Shown here piece after piece: positions 20,690 to 24,833 of a stretch of 24,833 nucleotides of DNA (its first letter is position 1; each line of letters opens with the position of its first letter). Under the pieces are notes generated by a model. It did no database searches. It was given only the letters and a program-made list of their open reading frames with translations, and had not been told where the DNA came from. Both the position numbers and the translations under genes were made by a program. The DNA lies in the NCBI GenBank assembly GCA_905214905.1, contig CAJMNK010000026.1, forward strand, positions 1 to 24,833, read 5' to 3'. This stretch comes from an uncultured bacterium. GTDB taxonomy: Bacteria > Actinomycetota > Coriobacteriia > Coriobacteriales > Coriobacteriaceae.

Positions 20690-21733
20690 TTAAGCATTGG
20701 TCTGGACGAAGCCGCCATCAAACGCATTGGCCTCGAGCACGCGGGCACAGCCGTTAACGACGTTATCGAGCGCCGTTGGGCTGACGTTGACCGAAACGCC
20801 GGTCTCATCGCGCAAGCGCACGTCGAGACCGCGCAGCAGCGCGCCGCCACCGGTCAGCAATATGCCATAGTACATAAGGTCAGAGGCAAGATCGGGCGGC
20901 GTGGCATCGAGTGCGTCCTTGACGGCCTTGGCCATCTCGTCGAGCGGCTTGTTGAGCGCGCGACGGATTTCCTCGCTCTCGATGCGCACGGTCTTGGGCA
21001 GACCGGTGATCACGTCGCGGCCGTTGACCTCGACGTCGAGCTCGTCCTTGAGCGGCACGGCGGAGCCGACCTTGATCTTGATGTCCTCTGCCGTACGCTC
21101 GCCGATGGCCAGGTTGTAGGCATCACGAACGTGCGTGAGGATAGCCTGGTCGAACTCGTCACCGGCAATACGGATGGACTGTGAGACGACGATGCCGCCC
21201 ATGGCGATAACGGCAACCTCGGTGGTACCTCCGCCGATGTCGATGACCATGGAGCCGGTGGGTTCCTCGACAGGCAGGTCGGCGCCGATAGCGGCAGCCA
21301 TAGGCTCTTCGATCAGGTAGGCCTGGCGAGCGCCAGCCTGGATCGTGGCCTCAAAGACAGCACGCTTCTCGACCGATGTGACGCCGGAGGGAACGCAGAC
21401 GACAACGCGTGGACGCGGGGTCCACGGATAGCGCTTCTCGGAGGCCTTGTCGATAAAGTAGCGAAGCATGGCCTCGGTAACGTCGAAGTCGGCGATGACG
21501 CCGTCCTTCAGGGGACGAACTGCCACGATGTTGCCGGGCGTACGGCCGAGCATGCGCTTTGCCTCGATACCGACCGCCAGGATGCGCTCGTCGTTCTTGT
21601 CGATGGCGACAACAGAGGGCTCGCGAATGACGATGCCCTTGCCGCGCACGGAGACAAGCGTATTGGCGGTGCCGAGGTCGATGGCAAGATCGCCCGCATA
21701 GCTACCGAAGAACATATCCATCAAAGAAAACAA
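20690..21733 (-). CDS. mreB: Rod shape-determining protein MreB (bacterial actin)
   Basis: MreB is the actin-like ATPase whose membrane-bound filaments orient side-wall synthesis. The 347-residue protein begins with a hydrophobic amphipathic stretch (MFSLMDMFFG), followed by phosphate-1 loop DLAIDLGTANTLV (15-27), connect segment IEEPMAAAIGA, phosphate-2 loop VIDIGGGTTEVAV and the adenosine motif LTGGGALLRGL. Length and motifs are normal. The start is TTG 21733 with AGGAG 5 nt upstream. It heads the mreB-mreC-mreD-mrdA-rodA series. I found no convincing promoter in the 115-bp upstream gap, although a minus-strand TAGTAT lies near 21787. Confidence 0.97.
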   Translation of the reverse strand: MFSLMDMFFGSYAGDLAIDLGTANTLVSVRGKGIVIREPSVVAIDKNDERILAVGIEAKRMLGRTPGNIVAVRPLKDGVIADFDVTEAMLRYFIDKASEKRYPWTPRPRVVVCVPSGVTSVEKRAVFEATIQAGARQAYLIEEPMAAAIGADLPVEEPTGSMVIDIGGGTTEVAVIAMGGIVVSQSIRIAGDEFDQAILTHVRDAYNLAIGERTAEDIKIKVGSAVPLKDELDVEVNGRDVITGLPKTVRIESEEIRRALNKPLDEMAKAVKDALDATPPDLASDLMYYGILLTGGGALLRGLDVRLRDETGVSVNVSPTALDNVVNGCARVLEANAFDGGFVQTNA

Positions 21734-21769
21734 CGCAACTCCTGATGTGTTGGATGATTGCTGGAAAAC

Positions 21770-21789
21770 TACTAGCTCATCATACTAGC
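21770..21789. repeat. Tandem 7-bp direct repeats upstream of mreB
   Basis: TACTAGC (21770-21776) is repeated at 21783-21789 after a 6-bp spacer, a 13-bp period, 37-56 bp before the mreB start. This could be a paired regulator site or chance. Confidence 0.35.
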
Positions 21790-21793
21790 GCAA

Positions 21794-21826
21794 GCCCGGC
21801 ACCTCACTTGCGGTGAAGCGCCGGGC
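21794..21826 (-). terminator. GC-rich hairpin between the TPR gene and mreB
   Basis: A 14-pair stem with two G-T pairs and a 5-nt loop lies 22 bp after the TPR gene stop. On the minus strand it is followed by TTGCGC rather than a T tract, so it would be an atypical terminator. It is the only structure that could separate block D from the mre genes. Confidence 0.5.
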
Positions 21827-21848
21827 AAAGCTAAATCCCATAAGGTCA

Positions 21849-23148
21849 CTACTGGTTGTCAGCAGCCGAGAAATCCATATCGAGCGAGGAAACGGCCCAG
21901 CCGATATGGTTGTCGGAGCGCACGAATTTGACGGTGTACTCCTGCTCGCCGCCCTTGGACAGCGATGCCTTCACCTTGGCGGTCGTCTCGGTCATGGACT
22001 GATCCATGCCCTCGACGGACACGGTGGCACCCTGCGGAATCGAGGAGATGATCATCGACTTGGCGTCCTCGGACAGGCTCGAGGCCAGGCAAGACTCGGC
22101 CTTTGCGGTGTCACCGTCGCCGGCAGCCTGGAACAGATCGGTGATAACCGACTCCTGCGAGGGGAAGCCAAAGCCGCGCGTGTAGGCAAAGCCCAGACCG
22201 CCCGCGGCGATCAAAATGAGCAGAAGCAGCACGATGAAGACTTTGAGACCCGTGTGGCGATGGCGACGACGAACCTTGGCCTGCTTGCGGTCCTGACGGT
22301 CCTGCTGGACCATCTCGGACTCGGACAGCGTAAAGAAGCCGGTGTCCGAGGGATCGGGCATAAACTGATCGGTCGCGCCCGTAGGATCGAGCGGATCGAC
22401 GGCAGGAGCATCCATCGCGGGCGCCGGAGCCGTGGCCATAGCCGTCTGGGCAGACAGCGCGGCAAGCGAATCGTGCACGCGGGCAAGCTCGTCGGCCTGC
22501 TCGGAGCTGGTAGATGCCATCGGCAGTGGCGGCGTTAAAGGCGTCGAGTGCGTCGGAGGGACGGCCGGCGGCAGAAAGCGCCTGACCCATGCCGGCGTTG
22601 AGCGCACGCGTGTCGTCGCGGGGGCCGGCAAAGTCGATAGCCGTGCGGTAGGTCTCCACGGCATCCGCCGGACGGCCGAGCTTAATGAAGCAACGACCGA
22701 GCTCGCCGAGTGCGGCGGCAGGAGCCGGATTGGCGCCGTCGATGGCGGCCTGACGGAAGGCAGTACCCGCGTTGGCATAGTCGCCCGACTGGAACAGCGC
22801 GTTACCCAGGCCCAGATAGGCCTTAAACGGCGTGGCATAGGAAGCATCCTGCGTAGCAGCAGAGAACGCCTGGGCGGCCGTCGTGTAGTCGCCCACGGCG
22901 GCGAGCGCCTTGCCGCGGTTGGTGAGCAGCGCGCCGCGCTTGCCGTAGGTGCCGTCGTTGAGGGCGGCGGCATAGGCCTCCGCGGCCTCGGCATACATGC
23001 CCAGGTGCATCAGGGCGTTGCCACGAAGGTGATCGGCCTCGCCCATAATCTCATCGGGAGTCTTTGCCGCCCCAAGCATCTGGGCTGCAGCGGAAAAATC
23101 ACCCGCGCGGTAAGCGGCGCGGCCCTGTTGGATCAGCTGGCTATTCAA
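21849..23148 (-). pseudogene. TPR-repeat, single-pass membrane protein broken by a frameshift
   Basis: Two reading frames together encode one plausible protein of about 432 residues. Frame 1 runs from TTG 23148 (AGGGG upstream) to about residue 215 and is a series of TPR-like helical pairs (for example AAYRAGDFSAAAQMLG and ALFQSGDYANAGTAFRQAA). After about 22502-22509 that frame turns into Arg/Cys-rich nonsense. The sensible sequence resumes in the next frame: EQADELARVHDSLAAL, an acidic linker, a basic stretch, a transmembrane helix (VFIVLLLLILIAAGGLGFAY) and an extracytoplasmic domain of about 115 residues resembling small NTF2/DUF4878-like domains. A 1-nt insertion or 2-nt deletion explains it; a sequencing error is also possible. 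It lies 11 bp after the cyclophilin gene. Exact function is unknown. Confidence 0.8.
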
Positions 23149-23159
23149 GGAAGTCCCCT

Positions 23160-23702
23160 TTACTCGTGAACGATCTCGACATGGACGATCTCGTCGCCGG
23201 CACGCAGCTGCGAAATCACATCGAGACCCTCGACCGTGGTGCCAAAGACGGTGTAACCGGAATCGAGGTTATGCTGGGCACCCAGGCAGAAGTAGAACTG
23301 CGAACCCGCGGAATCAGGATCCATGGAGCGCGCCATGGCAAGGGCGCCATCGACATGGCTGTTGCGCGGATTAGTGGCAAACTCGCCCTTGATGCAGTAG
23401 CCGGGGCCACCGGTACCGGGCATGCCGTCGGGGCCCTCAAGACCGGCAGCGACGTCGGCGCCGGACATGTCGCGGGTATTGGGGTCGCCGCCCTGGATGA
23501 CAAAACCGGGCACATAGCGATGGAACTTAAGGCCATCATAGAAGCCCATCGTTGAAAGCTCGCAGAAGTTCGCGACATGAATGGGAGCGCCCTCGCCGTC
23601 AAACTTGACCTTGATGGTACCCTTCGACGTCTCGATTACGGCGCACTCGTCGCCGACAAGCTGATACTCGGGCGTGTAGAGCTCTTTCTTAAAACCAAAC
23701 AT
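23160..23702 (-). CDS. Cyclophilin-type peptidyl-prolyl cis-trans isomerase
   Basis: A cyclophilin that isomerises Xaa-Pro bonds in proteins. The 180-residue product has the catalytic segment FHRYVPGFVIQGGDP with Arg62 and Gln70, then LAMARSMDPDSAGSQFYF (121-138) and LDSGYTVFG. There is no signal peptide, so it is probably cytoplasmic (PpiB-like). ATG 23702 has GGAAGGA upstream, and a promoter lies at 23742-23771. The frameshifted TPR/membrane gene follows 11 bp after its stop and is probably cotranscribed. Confidence 0.93.
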   Translation of the reverse strand: MFGFKKELYTPEYQLVGDECAVIETSKGTIKVKFDGEGAPIHVANFCELSTMGFYDGLKFHRYVPGFVIQGGDPNTRDMSGADVAAGLEGPDGMPGTGGPGYCIKGEFATNPRNSHVDGALAMARSMDPDSAGSQFYFCLGAQHNLDSGYTVFGTTVEGLDVISQLRAGDEIVHVEIVHE

Positions 23703-23741
23703 GTGGTTCCTTCCTCGTGCGTTTAAAGCATATTTGTACGA

Positions 23742-23771
23742 ATTGTAGCAATAAGCACGGGCTTACATCAA
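23742..23771 (-). promoter_or_regulatory. Promoter of the cyclophilin gene
   Basis: On the minus strand TTGATG (23771-23766) is followed by 18 bp and TACAAT (23747-23742). The leader would be about 33 nt. It lies in the 107-bp gap after the zinc-ribbon gene, where I see no clear terminator. Confidence 0.6.
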
Positions 23772-23809
23772 TTGCGCACGTAGGTTATGCCGACTATGGC
23801 GAACTAATT

Positions 23810-24833
23810 TTAGGAACGCTGCTGCGGCTTCCAGGAGCCCACATTGGCATCGTACTGGTTCAGCGCGCTGTTGCCGCCCTGCGCGATGGGACCCAGGATC
23901 TCGCTTTGATGGGAGCTCATCGACTCGCCATCGGGAATGGCCAGCGAGATATCCCAGCTCTGGCAGATCACGTCAACGCGCTCATACATCCACTCGGCAA
24001 GCTGCTTTAGGTGGGCGATGTCGTCCGCATAGACCGTATCGTCCTGATACTTAAGGTTGTTGAGCTCATCTTGCGTCTTTTTGATCTGGTCGCGCAGGGC
24101 GTAGGCACTCTGCGACAGCTCCTGACGGGTGGACAGCGGCGTTCGGAGATAGCCGTTGTTGAAGGAGTCGATGACCTCGCCGATCTGATCCTCGTCACCG
24201 TAGGATACGATGGTCTGATACAGACCATCGAGCCTGGTATAGAGCTGATCATCGGTCAGCACGGTTTCTTCCTGGACCACCTCGGCAGAATCGTCCTGCT
24301 TGGTATCGTCCTCAGTCGCCTCGCCCTTTTGGCGCGTAGGGAAGGTCGTCTGCGCGGCCCGGCCAAACTGGTCATAGAATCCGGGCATAACACCCATGGG
24401 ATCGGCCGTCACGAACCAATAGGCACCACCGCACACGACGGCAAGGATCGCGATGACGATGAGCGGCTTGGGGATATGACGCTTGTGCTTGTGATAGGCG
24501 TCCTCGTCGGGATGCACCTTGCGCTTGGGTTTTTGAGCATCGTCATGCAGGGAAACGGGCGTGGGAATATCGACCTTGGGGATACCGAAATCCTTATCGA
24601 AAGCCGGCAGAACGCAGGTCTCATTGGGGTCAGCGGCGTCCGAAAGCACCGCAGCGGCAGAGGCCGGCGCATGCGGCACCTCGGTATCGATCTGCTCTTG
24701 CGTTAGACGCGGAAAGCCCGCCGTGCGGCCCGCTGCCAGGTCGGATGCGGCCGCGTCCTCAGAGAGGATACCCGGAGCGGGGCGTCCGCATTTGGGGCAC
24801 GTACGATCATGCGGAGAAAGACGGGCACCGCAG
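23810..24833 (-). CDS. Zinc-ribbon, single-pass membrane protein of unknown function (5' end outside window)
   Basis: The frame is open to the window edge, so the start lies beyond it. An in-frame GTG at 24679 would begin an open frame, but 51 uninterrupted codons upstream encode a recognisable zinc ribbon: C-G-A-R-L, nine residues later TCPKCGRP, the second half of a double C-x2-C motif. A disordered linker follows, then a basic stretch (PKRKVHP, KHKRHIPKP), a membrane helix (LIVIAILAVVCGGAYWFV), an acidic linker and a helical extracytoplasmic region of roughly 160 residues with no domain I recognise. The zinc ribbon should be cytoplasmic. It could be a sensor or scaffold; nothing here shows which. 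The stop is TAA at 23812-23810. Confidence 0.75.
   Translation of the reverse strand, partial: CGARLSPHDRTCPKCGRPAPGILSEDAAASDLAAGRTAGFPRLTQEQIDTEVPHAPASAAAVLSDAADPNETCVLPAFDKDFGIPKVDIPTPVSLHDDAQKPKRKVHPDEDAYHKHKRHIPKPLIVIAILAVVCGGAYWFVTADPMGVMPGFYDQFGRAAQTTFPTRQKGEATEDDTKQDDSAEVVQEETVLTDDQLYTRLDGLYQTIVSYGDEDQIGEVIDSFNNGYLRTPLSTRQELSQSAYALRDQIKKTQDELNNLKYQDDTVYADDIAHLKQLAEWMYERVDVICQSWDISLAIPDGESMSSHQSEILGPIAQGGNSALNQYDANVGSWKPQQRS

Noticed and set aside
22111..22500. C-terminal part of the first TPR frame as a genuine protein end
   Set aside because: The translation is Arg/Cys/Gly-rich and typical of an out-of-frame GC-rich gene, while the other frame gives a membrane helix and a sensible domain.
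1..24833. CRISPR arrays, insertion sequences, integrases, prophage genes, tRNA or rRNA genes
   Set aside because: No regularly spaced repeats, no transposase or recombinase motifs, and no gap large enough or of suitable sequence for RNA genes.

Overview
The window looks like core chromosome of a Coriobacteriia member, most likely Collinsella or a close relative (inference from protein content and gene order; no database was searched). The sequence is GC-rich. TTA, CTA and TCA codons are so scarce that very long open frames lie antisense to the real genes. Glycyl-tRNA synthetase is the two-subunit GlyQ/GlyS type, and about a third of the genes appear to start at TTG. I see no mobile element, phage gene, CRISPR array, tRNA or rRNA.

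Layout. All genes except dinB are on the minus strand, so transcription runs right to left. Block A (30-6586) is rpsP, khpA, rimM, trmD, lepB, glyQ, glyS and the PPDK regulator gene: ribosome assembly and tRNA modification, then signal peptidase, then glycyl-tRNA synthetase and a central-carbon regulator. A good promoter precedes rpsP, and rplS is missing from its usual place after trmD. dinB (6703-7956, plus strand) diverges from this block across the largest gene-free gap, about 200 bp. Block B (7969-12131) is rplU, rpmA, obgE, nadD, yqeK and rsfS: large-subunit ribosomal proteins, ribosome assembly or silencing factors, and NAD synthesis. It has a promoter before rplU, a terminator-like hairpin between rpmA and obgE, and a strong terminator after rsfS.

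Block C (12128-21733) is mreB, mreC, mreD, mrdA (PBP2) and rodA, the rod-shape elongation machinery. It continues through a DUF697-type membrane protein into a radical-SAM gene pair (TIGR03960/TIGR03936 type) of unknown function. Block D (21849-23771) is a cyclophilin gene followed by a TPR/transmembrane gene that is broken by a frameshift in this sequence. At the right edge lies a partial gene for a zinc-ribbon, single-pass membrane protein.

Most of the window is ordinary housekeeping DNA. The parts that merit a second look are the frameshifted TPR gene, the uncharacterised radical-SAM pair and DUF697-type protein tied to the elongation operon, an extra N-terminal membrane helix on PBP2, a perfect 12-bp hairpin early in mreC with an ATG in its loop, a small hairpin with the rimM start codon in its loop, and a 16-bp repeat found just after two different genes.
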